Of a stretch of 64,000 bases of DNA, positions 18,179-27,265 are shown piece after piece. This stretch comes from an uncultured Flammeovirgaceae bacterium. Its GTDB lineage: Bacteria > Bacteroidota > Bacteroidia > Cytophagales > MED-G16. A program made the translations under genes and the position numbers. Position 1 is the stretch's first letter. Every line of letters starts with the position of its first letter. Location of the stretch: NCBI GenBank assembly GCA_913052485.1, contig CAJXDN010000005.1, positions 1 to 64,000 on the forward strand. The letters run 5' to 3'. The notes below the pieces were generated by a model, which did no database searches, was not told the DNA's origin, and saw nothing but the letters and a program-made list of their open reading frames with translations.

Positions 18179-19489
18179 ATGAGTAATATTGTTGCAATCG
18201 TAGGAAGGCCAAATGTTGGCAAATCAACATTATTTAATAGATTAGTCGAAAGAAGACAAGCTATTATTCATGACGAGAGTGGGGTAACTCGAGATAGACA
18301 TTATGGTATATCCGAATGGAACGGTAAAAAATTTACAGTAATAGACACAGGAGGTTACGTAGAGAACTCTGAAGATATTTTCGAAAAAAAAATAAAAGAC
18401 CAAGTGATATTAGCTTTGAATGAAGCAAATGTTATTCTTTTTATGGTAGACTGTAAAAATGGATTATCAACATTAGATGATGACTTCTCGAAGGTTCTAA
18501 GGCAAATAAAAAAAGATATAATTTTAGTAGCCAATAAAGCTGACAACTACGAGTTAGAATTAAATTCAAATGAGTTTTATCAATTAGGTCTTAAAGAAGT
18601 ACCAATTGTACCCATATCTTCAGTTAGTGGATCTGGTACTGGGGAACTACTTGATTTAGTTGTTAATAAGCTTGAAGTTAATACAAGTGCGAAAGATATC
18701 AGTTTACCTAGAATATCTATTCTTGGCAGACCAAATGTTGGCAAATCATCTTTCGTAAATGCAATTTTAGGTGAGGAAAGAAATATTGTAACCGATATTT
18801 CCGGAACAACAAGAGACTCTATCGACACTAAATATAATTTATTTAAAAAAGAATTTATTATAACTGATACAGCAGGGATAAGAAAGAAGGCAAAGGTTAA
18901 AGAAAACATTGAGTTTTACTCTGTAATGAGGTCTATTCAAGCGATGGAAAACAGTGATATTTGTATAATAATGATAGATGCAGTACAAGGTTTTGAAAGT
19001 CAAGATATGAATATTTTATCTCTGGCAGTTAAATACAAGAAAGGAATAGTTCTGATGATAAATAAATGGGATTTAGTTAAAAAAAATACTAATAGTACTA
19101 AGGAATTTGAAGAAAAACTAAATAAAAAAATTAGCCCCTTAAATTTTGCTCCTGTAGTATTTACATCAGTGATTAACAAACAAAGAATTCATAAGGTTCT
19201 GGAATCGGCAGTAAAAGTTTATGAAAACAGATCACAAAAAATCACTACATCTCAACTTAATAATACAATGCTACCTGAAATTGAGAATTATCCCCCACCC
19301 TCTACGAAAGGAAAATATATAAAAATTAAATATATCACTCAGTTACCAACAAAGACACCAACTATTGCCTTCTTCTGTAATTTACCACAATATATAAGAG
19401 AACCTTACAAGAGATTTCTTTTAAATAAACTTAGAACAAAATTTCAGTTAGAAGGAGTACCAGTAACTTTGGTATTTAGAAAAAAATGA
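18179..19489 (+). CDS. der: ribosome assembly GTPase Der (EngA)
   Basis: This 436-aa protein has two tandem GTPase domains and a C-terminal KH-like domain, needed for 50S ribosome maturation. The first P-loop is GRPNVGKST (8-16) and the second GRPNVGKSS (about 183-191). Both DTAG/DTGG switch motifs and both NKAD/NKWD specificity motifs are present. The C-terminal KYITQLPTKTPTIAFFCN segment matches the KH domain. Length is normal. It is followed after 49 bases by leuS, which has its own promoter-like element. Confidence 0.97.
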   Translation: MSNIVAIVGRPNVGKSTLFNRLVERRQAIIHDESGVTRDRHYGISEWNGKKFTVIDTGGYVENSEDIFEKKIKDQVILALNEANVILFMVDCKNGLSTLDDDFSKVLRQIKKDIILVANKADNYELELNSNEFYQLGLKEVPIVPISSVSGSGTGELLDLVVNKLEVNTSAKDISLPRISILGRPNVGKSSFVNAILGEERNIVTDISGTTRDSIDTKYNLFKKEFIITDTAGIRKKAKVKENIEFYSVMRSIQAMENSDICIIMIDAVQGFESQDMNILSLAVKYKKGIVLMINKWDLVKKNTNSTKEFEEKLNKKISPLNFAPVVFTSVINKQRIHKVLESAVKVYENRSQKITTSQLNNTMLPEIENYPPPSTKGKYIKIKYITQLPTKTPTIAFFCNLPQYIREPYKRFLLNKLRTKFQLEGVPVTLVFRKK

Positions 19490-19526
19490 AATACCTCTTA
19501 TTTCAATAAATTAAAACATTTAATAC

Positions 19527-19534
19527 TAATTTTG
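19527..19534 (+). promoter_or_regulatory. -7 element directly before leuS start
   Basis: TAATTTTG fits TAnnTTTG perfectly and ends only 4 bases before the leuS ATG. If used, transcription would begin at about the start codon, giving a leaderless or near-leaderless message. There is no clear -33 TTG. Confidence 0.38.
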
Positions 19535-19538
19535 TAGA

Positions 19539-22235
19539 ATGTCAAAGGCTAAATACAATTTTTTAGATTTAGAGAGAAAATGGCAAGATAATTGGAAGTC
19601 AGAAAAAACATATAAGGCAGAGATAAATGAAAAGCCTAAGTACTATGTCATGGATATGTTTCCCTATCCGTCTGGGTCTGGCCTTCATGTCGGACATCCT
19701 TTAGGTTATATTGCCTCAGATATAATCTCAAGATATAAAAGACTAAATGGGTACAATGTGCTTCATCCAATGGGTTTTGATTCTTTTGGCCTTCCTGCAG
19801 AACAATACGCTATAAAAACTGGACAACATCCAAAAAAAACTACTGAAGAAAATATTAAAAGGTTTAAAAAACAGTTAGATACGTTAGGATTATCTTTTGA
19901 TTGGGATAGAGAAGTAAAGACAAGTGATAGTAAATACTACAAATGGACTCAATGGATATTTTTAAAATTATATAATAGCTTCTTTTGCTTTAAAAAAAAC
20001 AAAGCATGTGATATTAGCGATCTAATTATACCCACAGATATGGATGAAAATGAAAAAAATAAATTTATTGATTCCAGAAGATTAGCATATATTGATGAGG
20101 TTGATGTCAATTGGTGTGAGGAATTAGGAACAGTACTTTCTAATGAAGAAGTAATTGGAGGAGTTAGTGAGAGAGGTGGCTTTCCTGTAATAAGGAAACC
20201 AATGAAACAATGGGTGATGAGAATAACTGATTACTCTGAAAGATTATTGGAGGATTTAGACTCTTTAGAATGGCCTGATTCTATTAAGACCTCTCAGAAA
20301 AATTGGATTGGAAAATCAGAGGGAGCTGAAATTAATTTTGAAGTTGATGAGAACAGTAAAATAAAAGTATTTACAACAAGGCCTGATACAATTTATGGTG
20401 CCACCTATCTAGTTTTAGCTCCAGAACACAAATTAGTTAATAAAATAACTACAGATGAAAATAAAGAGGCAGTAAATAAATACGTTTATGAAGCCTCAAC
20501 TAAAAGTGAGTTAGAAAGACAAGAAGATGAAAAAAATAAAACTGGTGTTTTTTCTGGTTCTTATGCGATCAATCCAATTTCAGAGGAAAAAATTCCAATA
20601 TGGATATCAGATTACGTACTTTCAAGTTATGGAACAGGAGCTATTATGGCTGTACCGGGACATGATGAGAGGGATTATGAGTTTGCAACAAAATTTAAAT
20701 TACAAATTACTCAGGTTATTGACCACGACTCTAATGAAAAATGCTTCACTGGGAATGGCAAAATGATAAATTCAGGAGATAATGATGGAATCTCAAATAA
20801 AGAATTTAAGGAAATAGTTATTGATTTACTTGAGAAAAATAATAGAGGAAAAAAAACAATAAATTATAAACTTAGAGATTGGATATTTACCAGGCAAAGA
20901 TACTGGGGCGAACCAATTCCAATCTTACATAATAATGATGAGAGGGTTTCTGTGAGTGAATCAGATCTACCAGTTTTACTGCCCGAGGTTAAAAGTTATT
21001 TACCAACAGACGACGGTTCATCCCCACTTGCAAGAAATAAGGACTGGACAAAAATTAAAATTAATGGAATTAATTACACTAGAGAGACTAACACGATGCC
21101 ACAATGGGCAGGATCTTGCTGGTACTATCTAAGATACCTTGACCCAGAAAATGATGAAGTATTTGCAGATAATAAAAAAATAAAATATTGGATGCCAGTA
21201 GACTTATATATCGGAGGAGCTGAGCATGCTGTCCTACATTTATTATATTCTAGGTTTTGGCATAAAGTATTATTTGATCTTGGCTATGTAAATACATCGG
21301 AACCATTCAAAAAGCTAGTTAATCAGGGAATGATTCTAGGTAGATCGAACTTTATTTATAGGATTAAAGAATCAAACACATATGTATCCCACAATCTTAA
21401 AAATAATTATGAAAACACAAAAATTCATGTTGATGTTAATCTTGTAGAAAATGATAAATTAAATATTAGCGAATTTAAAAACTCATCAAGAGAATATAAA
21501 AACGCTAAATTTATTTTAGAGGATGGTGAATACATTTGTGGATTTGAAACCGAAAAAATGTCAAAATCTAAAAGTAATGTTGTGAATCCTGACAGTATTA
21601 TCTCAAAATATGGTGCTGATACATTAAGAATGTACGAAATGTTTTTAGGTCCAATCGAACAGTCTAAACCATGGAATACAAATGGGATTGAAGGAGTGTT
21701 TAAATTTTTAAATAAATTTTGGTCATTATTCTACAAAGATGATAAATTAAATATTACAGATGATATACCATCAAAAGAGGAATTTAAAATTCTTCACACA
21801 TCCATAAAAAAAATAAGAGATGATATAGAGAGACTATCATTAAATACATGCATAAGTCAATTAATGATTACTGTGAATAGCTTAGTTAAAATAAAATGTA
21901 ATAAAAGAAAAATTCTTGAACCATTAACAGTTATCATATCACCTTTTGCTCCTCATATTTGCGAAGAATTATGGGAAAATATAGGTCACAAAGAAAGTAT
22001 CTCATTTTCTACATACCCAAACTTTAATCAAGATTACTTAACCGAAAATGAATACGAATACCCTATAATGATTGACGGAAAACTGAGAGCAAAGCAAATT
22101 TACAGTTTAGATTTAGATAATAAAGAAATTGAAAGAAGTGTTGTTGAGATTGAAAATGTTAAGAAATGGATTACAAAAGACAAAATAAAAAAAATAATAA
22201 TAGTCCCCAATAAAATAATAAATATCGTCTCTTAG
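19539..22235 (+). CDS. leuS: leucyl-tRNA synthetase
   Basis: This 898-aa class I aminoacyl-tRNA synthetase charges tRNA-Leu. The HIGH-type motif is in PSGSGLHVGHPLGY (residues 45-58), and the KMSKS loop is EKMSKSKSNVVNPD. The editing (CP1) domain includes TTRPDTIYGATY and the GTGAIMAVPGHDERD motif. The anticodon-binding region with PFAPHICEELW follows. An insert around FCFKKNKACDISDLI, seen in Bacteroidota LeuS, lies in the catalytic domain. Its stop overlaps the convergent SGNH gene by four bases. Confidence 0.98.
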   Translation: MSKAKYNFLDLERKWQDNWKSEKTYKAEINEKPKYYVMDMFPYPSGSGLHVGHPLGYIASDIISRYKRLNGYNVLHPMGFDSFGLPAEQYAIKTGQHPKKTTEENIKRFKKQLDTLGLSFDWDREVKTSDSKYYKWTQWIFLKLYNSFFCFKKNKACDISDLIIPTDMDENEKNKFIDSRRLAYIDEVDVNWCEELGTVLSNEEVIGGVSERGGFPVIRKPMKQWVMRITDYSERLLEDLDSLEWPDSIKTSQKNWIGKSEGAEINFEVDENSKIKVFTTRPDTIYGATYLVLAPEHKLVNKITTDENKEAVNKYVYEASTKSELERQEDEKNKTGVFSGSYAINPISEEKIPIWISDYVLSSYGTGAIMAVPGHDERDYEFATKFKLQITQVIDHDSNEKCFTGNGKMINSGDNDGISNKEFKEIVIDLLEKNNRGKKTINYKLRDWIFTRQRYWGEPIPILHNNDERVSVSESDLPVLLPEVKSYLPTDDGSSPLARNKDWTKIKINGINYTRETNTMPQWAGSCWYYLRYLDPENDEVFADNKKIKYWMPVDLYIGGAEHAVLHLLYSRFWHKVLFDLGYVNTSEPFKKLVNQGMILGRSNFIYRIKESNTYVSHNLKNNYENTKIHVDVNLVENDKLNISEFKNSSREYKNAKFILEDGEYICGFETEKMSKSKSNVVNPDSIISKYGADTLRMYEMFLGPIEQSKPWNTNGIEGVFKFLNKFWSLFYKDDKLNITDDIPSKEEFKILHTSIKKIRDDIERLSLNTCISQLMITVNSLVKIKCNKRKILEPLTVIISPFAPHICEELWENIGHKESISFSTYPNFNQDYLTENEYEYPIMIDGKLRAKQIYSLDLDNKEIERSVVEIENVKKWITKDKIKKIIIVPNKIINIVS

Positions 22236-22897
22236 TTCTTATTAATACTATCTAATAACTGATACTTAATCTCTTCAACCCACAACCCATACATCTTTTT
22301 TGATGGATGTAACACATCATTAGCAAGTAAAGTTGTATCATTTAAGACCATCCTAGATATATCAGTAATATCAAAATACATTACATTATATTTTTCTGAC
22401 ATTAACCTATTTAAATCATTATAAGAATCTATCTCTCTAGAAATTATATCACTACCTATTGATTTACCAACAGGTGTAACTCCGTAGTCAGGAATTGAAA
22501 GAACAAAAACATTTCTTTTATTTTTGGAGTAACCAATTGCCTTACTTAAAAGATAATCAAACTCCATCACGTAGTTATCAAAATTATATCCGTCATACTG
22601 GTTATTTACTCCAATTAATAATGAGACAATATCATACTTACCAATATTTAAATTATTGAGAGTATCAATTAATTCATCTGTAGTCCAACCTCTCTTTGCA
22701 ATAATTTTTACTGAGTCAATTAAACTAATTTCCTGAGCTATTAAAAATGGAAAACTACCTTCTATATCAATGCCCTCTCCAATGGTGTAAGAATCTCCAA
22801 GAGCTAAGTATGTAAAACCAGAATCGTATTTTTTTTCTTCATTTTTACATGAAGAAATTATGATAGAAAAGAGAAAAATTATCCTAAAACAGTTCAA
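22232..22897 (-). CDS. SGNH/GDSL-family lipoprotein hydrolase
   Basis: This 221-aa predicted esterase or lipase-like enzyme is tethered as a lipoprotein: the signal ends in a lipobox with SIIISSC, placing Cys at residue 17. Block I is ALGDSYTIGEG with the nucleophile Ser, block III is IGVNNQ, and block V is NDVLHPS with the catalytic Asp and His, so it looks active. Substrate is unknown. Its ATG overlaps the small DUF6728 gene stop (ATGA), making it the last gene of the ispG group. It converges on leuS with overlapping stop codons. Confidence 0.86.
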   Translation of the reverse strand: MNCFRIIFLFSIIISSCKNEEKKYDSGFTYLALGDSYTIGEGIDIEGSFPFLIAQEISLIDSVKIIAKRGWTTDELIDTLNNLNIGKYDIVSLLIGVNNQYDGYNFDNYVMEFDYLLSKAIGYSKNKRNVFVLSIPDYGVTPVGKSIGSDIISREIDSYNDLNRLMSEKYNVMYFDITDISRMVLNDTTLLANDVLHPSKKMYGLWVEEIKYQLLDSINKN

Positions 22898-23082
22898 AAT
22901 AATCTTCTAAAGATTACGACTAGAACACCAATTAGAAACATTACAATCGAAATCTTATTGACAGTATGCATAGCTTTTAGGCTAAAATTTCCTTTAGAAT
23001 TAGGATCTTTTTTTCTAAAGAAATATGTTAAAACCTCAGAAAAGTCAAAATAGTATGATATTTTTTTTTGTTTTTTTTTCAT
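22894..23082 (-). CDS. DUF6728-like small membrane protein
   Basis: This 62-aa protein has a cytoplasmic basic N-terminus, the motif EVLTYFFRKKDPNSKGNFSLKAMH, and one C-terminal membrane helix (about 43-60). It matches my memory of the Bacteroidota family DUF6728, of unknown function. It lies 9 bases after ispG and overlaps the SGNH gene by four bases, so it is part of the same transcript. The conserved motif and tight spacing argue that it is real despite its size. Confidence 0.8.
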   Translation of the reverse strand: MKKKQKKISYYFDFSEVLTYFFRKKDPNSKGNFSLKAMHTVNKISIVMFLIGVLVVIFRRLF

Positions 23083-23091
23083 TTTAATAAT

Positions 23092-25014
23092 TTATGGTTC
23101 AATCCAATTTCCATCTTCCTTGATTAAGTTTACGAGCTCATCTACTCCATATTTAAAATTTATACTTCTCTTCACTACTTCCTGACCTCTATACAAAGTT
23201 ATCTTATCTTTTCCAGATCCAACATATCCATAATCAGCATCTGCCATCTCCCCTGGACCATTAACTATACAACCCATAATCCCAATCTTTAAGCCTTTAA
23301 GATGGTCTGTTCTCTCTCTAATCATAGCCGTTGTTTTCTGTAGATCAAATAATGTCCGACCACATGAGGGACAAGATATAAAATCAGTAGACGTAACTCT
23401 TACTCTGGCTGCCTGCAAAATCCTAAATGATAAATTGTTAATTTTTTTTATTTCTTCTAACCCTTGTGATTTATTTGTTAAAAATATCCCATCTCCATAT
23501 CCCTGAATAAATAAACCGCCAATATCCGTAGATGAATGAATAATTAATTTATCTGAGTAATCAAGCTCATAACTCTGTGATAAAATTACAGGATTATTTA
23601 TGTTCAACGACATAAAAAAGGACCGCAAATCAGGCATAAAATGATCATTCTGTGATCTTAGAATTAATACAAAATTTTTTGGAATAGCTATCGTAGAAAT
23701 ATCTTTGATATCAGATGTATCAATTAACAGGAAATTTAATTTCTCTGAAAGTCTACCTGAATTTAAATTTTTAAATTCATTTATATTTAGAAGAGGATAA
23801 TAACTGTCATTTTTCTTTTGACTTAACCAGTAATCGTAGTCCAAGATAAAATTATATTTTAAATCATCAATTTTAATATTCTTATCTCCCACATATAAGT
23901 AGTCTGGAGAAATATCAAGTCTCTCCCATTTTTTTGACTTATTATCATATGTAATTCCAAGCTCACCTAAACTTTCAGAAGTTATTTTATTTAGTTGTGA
24001 TAAATCTGTTACCACAACAGGAAAATTATCTTCACCAATTTCACAAATTTCACTTGTAATTCTTTTCACATACTTAAATGGTGAAAATTTTATCTTATTT
24101 GGAGGATCTATTTTATAATGATCTTTTCTTTCTTTATACCTATCAACCATTACCTTGGCAACTGGAGATTCAAATTCTGGCTCCTCGGTTAATGAAACTC
24201 TAATTGTATCTCCCAACCCATCATCTAGAAGAGTCCCTATACCGATTGATGACTTTATTCTTCCATCGTCACCCTCTCCCGCTTCTGTTACTCCTAAATG
24301 TAAAGGATAATTTTTTAAAGTTGAATTATTTAGACTTTCTACAAGCAATCTGTAAGCATGAACCATGACTAGTGGATTACTGGCCTTCATTGAAAGAACA
24401 ATATTATAAAAATTATGATCTTCACATATTCTAAGATATTCAAGAGCTGACTCAACCATACCCTTAGGAGTATCTCCAAACCTGCTCATTATTCTATCAG
24501 ATAATGAACCATGATTTGTGCCAATTCGCATTGCGGTCCCATTTTTTTTACAGATTTTAATTAAAGGGGACACCCTATCATATATTCTTTCTATCTCGTC
24601 GTTATAAGAATTGTCATCATATTCAATTTGTTGAAACTTTTTTTTATCAGCGTAATTACCAGGATTTATTCTTACTTTTTCAACTATTTCTGCTGCTATT
24701 TCTGCTGCTTTAGGAGTAAAATGAATATCAGCAACCAATGGTATACTATATCCTTTATTTCTTAACTGATTCCTTATATTTTCTAAGTTTTTAGCATCAT
24801 TAGTTGATGGGGCTGTAACCCTTACTAACTCGCAACCAGCATTTACCATTCTAATTGCTTGATCAACTGTTCCCTTTGTATCCATAGTATCTGTAGTTGT
24901 CATGGATTGGATCCTTATCGGATTTTCACCACCTATACCGAAATCACCAATACTTACAGGAATTGTTTCTCTTCTCTTGTAGGAAAATAAATTCTTATTG
25001 AAATAATCTTTCAA
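23092..25014 (-). CDS. ispG: 4-hydroxy-3-methylbut-2-enyl diphosphate synthase (long form)
   Basis: This 640-aa Fe-S enzyme converts MEcPP to HMBPP in the MEP isoprenoid pathway. The N-terminal TIM barrel starts with IGGENPIRIQSMTTTDTMDT. The C-terminal [4Fe-4S] ligands are in SCPSCG and GCIVNGPGEM. It has the large inserted domain (about 280-520) found in Bacteroidota, Chlamydiae and plants, so the length is normal for this group. Its cluster needs the SUF system encoded at 45.9-51.3 kb. It is the second gene of the SDR-ispG-DUF6728-SGNH run. Confidence 0.97.
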   Translation of the reverse strand: MKDYFNKNLFSYKRRETIPVSIGDFGIGGENPIRIQSMTTTDTMDTKGTVDQAIRMVNAGCELVRVTAPSTNDAKNLENIRNQLRNKGYSIPLVADIHFTPKAAEIAAEIVEKVRINPGNYADKKKFQQIEYDDNSYNDEIERIYDRVSPLIKICKKNGTAMRIGTNHGSLSDRIMSRFGDTPKGMVESALEYLRICEDHNFYNIVLSMKASNPLVMVHAYRLLVESLNNSTLKNYPLHLGVTEAGEGDDGRIKSSIGIGTLLDDGLGDTIRVSLTEEPEFESPVAKVMVDRYKERKDHYKIDPPNKIKFSPFKYVKRITSEICEIGEDNFPVVVTDLSQLNKITSESLGELGITYDNKSKKWERLDISPDYLYVGDKNIKIDDLKYNFILDYDYWLSQKKNDSYYPLLNINEFKNLNSGRLSEKLNFLLIDTSDIKDISTIAIPKNFVLILRSQNDHFMPDLRSFFMSLNINNPVILSQSYELDYSDKLIIHSSTDIGGLFIQGYGDGIFLTNKSQGLEEIKKINNLSFRILQAARVRVTSTDFISCPSCGRTLFDLQKTTAMIRERTDHLKGLKIGIMGCIVNGPGEMADADYGYVGSGKDKITLYRGQEVVKRSINFKYGVDELVNLIKEDGNWIEP

Positions 25015-25023
25015 ATCTAAACT

Positions 25024-25731
25024 TTAAATATCACCAAGTTGAGGTCTAATAATAATTTCTTCAATAGTAGCTCCTTTTGAAGTATTATATGCTGAAAATA
25101 TTGAATTAGATACATCCTCTGGTATAATAAAACGCTCATCTGGTAATGTTGTTCCATCCCAACTACCTGTCCTCACAGCACCAGGTAGTACAGCTGTTAC
25201 CTTCACATCAAAATCTTTTAATTCCTCTCTCAAGCATTGACTCATACCATAAAGTGCAAACTTTGAAATACAATATGAACCACCATTAGCGTAAGCGACT
25301 TTACTTGCAATTGAACATATATTAAAAATATGCCCCTCTCTATATTTTGTCATCAAGTTAATAAGACCCTTGGTTATCCAGTAATTAGAATATAAGTTTA
25401 TATCAATCATTTTCTCTAATGCTGAATCATCTTCCTCAATCAATTTTCCAGGGATAAAAGTTCCTACATTGTTTACCAAAATATCAATTTTTTTAACATT
25501 ATCATTTATAAAATTTATAAAGTCATTGCACCCAACTTTTTTTGATAAATCACACTTAAGTGTATACAGTGTTATATTTGGATTCAAAGAATTTAATTCA
25601 TTTTTAAGTTTTAGTAAGTCATCCTGATTTCTTGAACATGTATAAATATCAAAATTTTCTTGAGCAAATTTCAATGCTATAGATTTACCAATTCCTTTTG
25701 ATCCACCAGTTATTACTATTGTCTTATTCAT
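25024..25731 (-). CDS. short-chain dehydrogenase (sepiapterin reductase/FabG-like)
   Basis: This 235-aa SDR has the cofactor motif TGGSKGIG at residues 7-14, NNVG near 89, and a catalytic Ser with YCISKFAL (YxxxK) near 153. It is close to the sepiapterin reductase or 3-ketoacyl-reductase-like SDRs common in Bacteroidota. The true substrate is unknown. It is the first gene of the ispG operon and is divergent from mlaE, sharing a 63-base intergenic region with a palindrome. Confidence 0.85.
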   Translation of the reverse strand: MNKTIVITGGSKGIGKSIALKFAQENFDIYTCSRNQDDLLKLKNELNSLNPNITLYTLKCDLSKKVGCNDFINFINDNVKKIDILVNNVGTFIPGKLIEEDDSALEKMIDINLYSNYWITKGLINLMTKYREGHIFNICSIASKVAYANGGSYCISKFALYGMSQCLREELKDFDVKVTAVLPGAVRTGSWDGTTLPDERFIIPEDVSNSIFSAYNTSKGATIEEIIIRPQLGDI

Positions 25732-25753
25732 ATGACTAAAATGATATTTAATT

Positions 25754-25765
25754 TACAAATTTGTA
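25754..25765. promoter_or_regulatory. palindrome TACAAATTTGTA between divergent SDR and mlaE
   Basis: This is a perfect 12-bp palindrome in the 63-base gap between divergent genes. In both directions it contains CAAATTTG, one mismatch from the TAnnTTTG -7 element, so it could be two overlapping divergent -7 elements or an operator. Confidence 0.4.
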
Positions 25766-25794
25766 TGTATATTAATGAATAAATAAATTATTAA

Positions 25795-26523
25795 TTGAAA
25801 AATTTTGGCAAATACATTTTATTTCTAGTTTCTCTTTTAGAGAGAAGAGAAAAATTAAAAACATATATCAATCTTACAATTAATGAATCTATAAAAATAG
25901 GATATGACAGCTTATTTATAGTTTCAATAGTTTCAATTTTTATGGGTGCTGTTACAACAATCCAGACAGCTTTTAACCTTGTTGGACCACTTATTCCTAA
26001 TTATGTGATATCGCTGGTTGTAAGAGATATGACACTACTTGAATTATCTCCCACTATAATTGCAATAGTATTTGCTGGTAAAGTAGGATCCAATATTGCT
26101 GGGGAACTTGGAACAATGAGAATCACTGAACAAATTGATGCACTCGAAGTAATGGGAATTAATTCAAGTTCTTACCTAGTTCTTCCAAAAATTATTGCTG
26201 CATTGCTAATGTTTCCAATACTTGTGATTATATCTGCAACACTTGCAATTTTTGGAGGTTATACCGCCGGAGTTTTAACTGATGTCATTACAGGGCAGGA
26301 ATATATATATGGATTAAGATATGAATTTAATCCTTTCAATATTCCTTTTGCTATGGTAAAGTCATATGTTTTTGCTTTTATAGTAGCATCAATATCATCA
26401 TTTCAGGGCTACTATACCTCAGGGGGTGCATTAGAAGTTGGTAAATCAAGTACAAATGCAGTTACAAATAGTTGTATAGCAATTTTAGTTGCTGATTATG
26501 TCTTAGCGCAGATTTTATTATGA
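25795..26523 (+). CDS. mlaE: MlaE-family ABC transporter permease
   Basis: This 242-aa inner-membrane permease belongs to the MlaE family, which moves phospholipids between the inner and outer membranes. It has about five hydrophobic segments and family motifs such as GAVTTIQTAFNLVG, VFAGKVGSNIAGELGTMRITEQIDALEVMGI and PKIIAALLMFP. The start is TTG: the only upstream ATG (25774) is followed at once by a stop, and the N-terminus fits the family from here. mlaF follows with an ATGA overlap. The substrate-binding MlaD is not adjacent. Confidence 0.92.
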   Translation: MKNFGKYILFLVSLLERREKLKTYINLTINESIKIGYDSLFIVSIVSIFMGAVTTIQTAFNLVGPLIPNYVISLVVRDMTLLELSPTIIAIVFAGKVGSNIAGELGTMRITEQIDALEVMGINSSSYLVLPKIIAALLMFPILVIISATLAIFGGYTAGVLTDVITGQEYIYGLRYEFNPFNIPFAMVKSYVFAFIVASISSFQGYYTSGGALEVGKSSTNAVTNSCIAILVADYVLAQILL

Positions 26524-27263
26524 TAGAAATAGAAAATATTAGTAAATCATTCCAAGATAAAAAAGTTCTCCATAGCATTAGCGGAAAATTTGAGAAGGGA
26601 AAAACAAATCTAATAATTGGTGCAAGCGGTACTGGCAAAAGCGTATTACTAAAATGCCTGGTTGGATTATTAAATCCAGATAAAGGAAGCGTTCTTTTTG
26701 ATGGTAGACCTTTTACAGAGTCCGACAAAAGTACAACAACACAAATAAGAAGAGAAATAGGAATGCTATTTCAAGGAAGTGCATTATTTGACTCTAAAAA
26801 TGTAGAAGAGAATATAAAGTTTCCACTAGATATGCTCACTGAATTAACTGAAAATGAAAAAATTGAAAAAGTTAATCATTGTCTTAATCTGGTTGGACTT
26901 GATAAAATAAATTTTAAAATGCCGTCAGAACTTAGTGGTGGTATGAAGAAAAGAGTTGGAATAGCCAGGGCTATTGTTAATGACTCAAAATATTTATTTT
27001 GTGATGAACCTAACTCAGGATTAGATCCATTAACGGCAATTAAGATAGATGATCTTATTCTTGAATTAACTCAAAAACTAGATACGACAACAATAGTCGT
27101 TACTCATGATATGAATTCAGTAATTGAAATTGGAGAATATATTATGTTTTTACATAATGGAAAAAAGATTTGGGAAGGTAACAATAAGGAAATATTAAAA
27201 ACTAAAATCAAAGAATTAAATGATTTTGTATTTTCTAATAAGCTTATGAAGAAAATAAGATGA
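26520..27263 (+). CDS. mlaF: MlaF-type ABC transporter ATPase
   Basis: This 247-aa ABC ATPase powers the MlaE permease in phospholipid transport. Walker A is GASGTGKS (about 34-41), the signature is LSGGMKKRVGIARA, Walker B is YLFCDEPNSGLDP, and the switch histidine is in VVTHDM. It overlaps mlaE by four bases. It ends 2 bases from the end of the convergent respiratory cluster with no visible terminator between. MlaB and MlaD partners are not in this window. Confidence 0.94.
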   Translation: MIEIENISKSFQDKKVLHSISGKFEKGKTNLIIGASGTGKSVLLKCLVGLLNPDKGSVLFDGRPFTESDKSTTTQIRREIGMLFQGSALFDSKNVEENIKFPLDMLTELTENEKIEKVNHCLNLVGLDKINFKMPSELSGGMKKRVGIARAIVNDSKYLFCDEPNSGLDPLTAIKIDDLILELTQKLDTTTIVVTHDMNSVIEIGEYIMFLHNGKKIWEGNNKEILKTKIKELNDFVFSNKLMKKIR

Positions 27264-27265
27264 CA

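Noticed and set aside
18580-18909. 109-aa - strand ORF inside der
   Set aside because: Antisense of the second GTPase domain; no motif, no start context.
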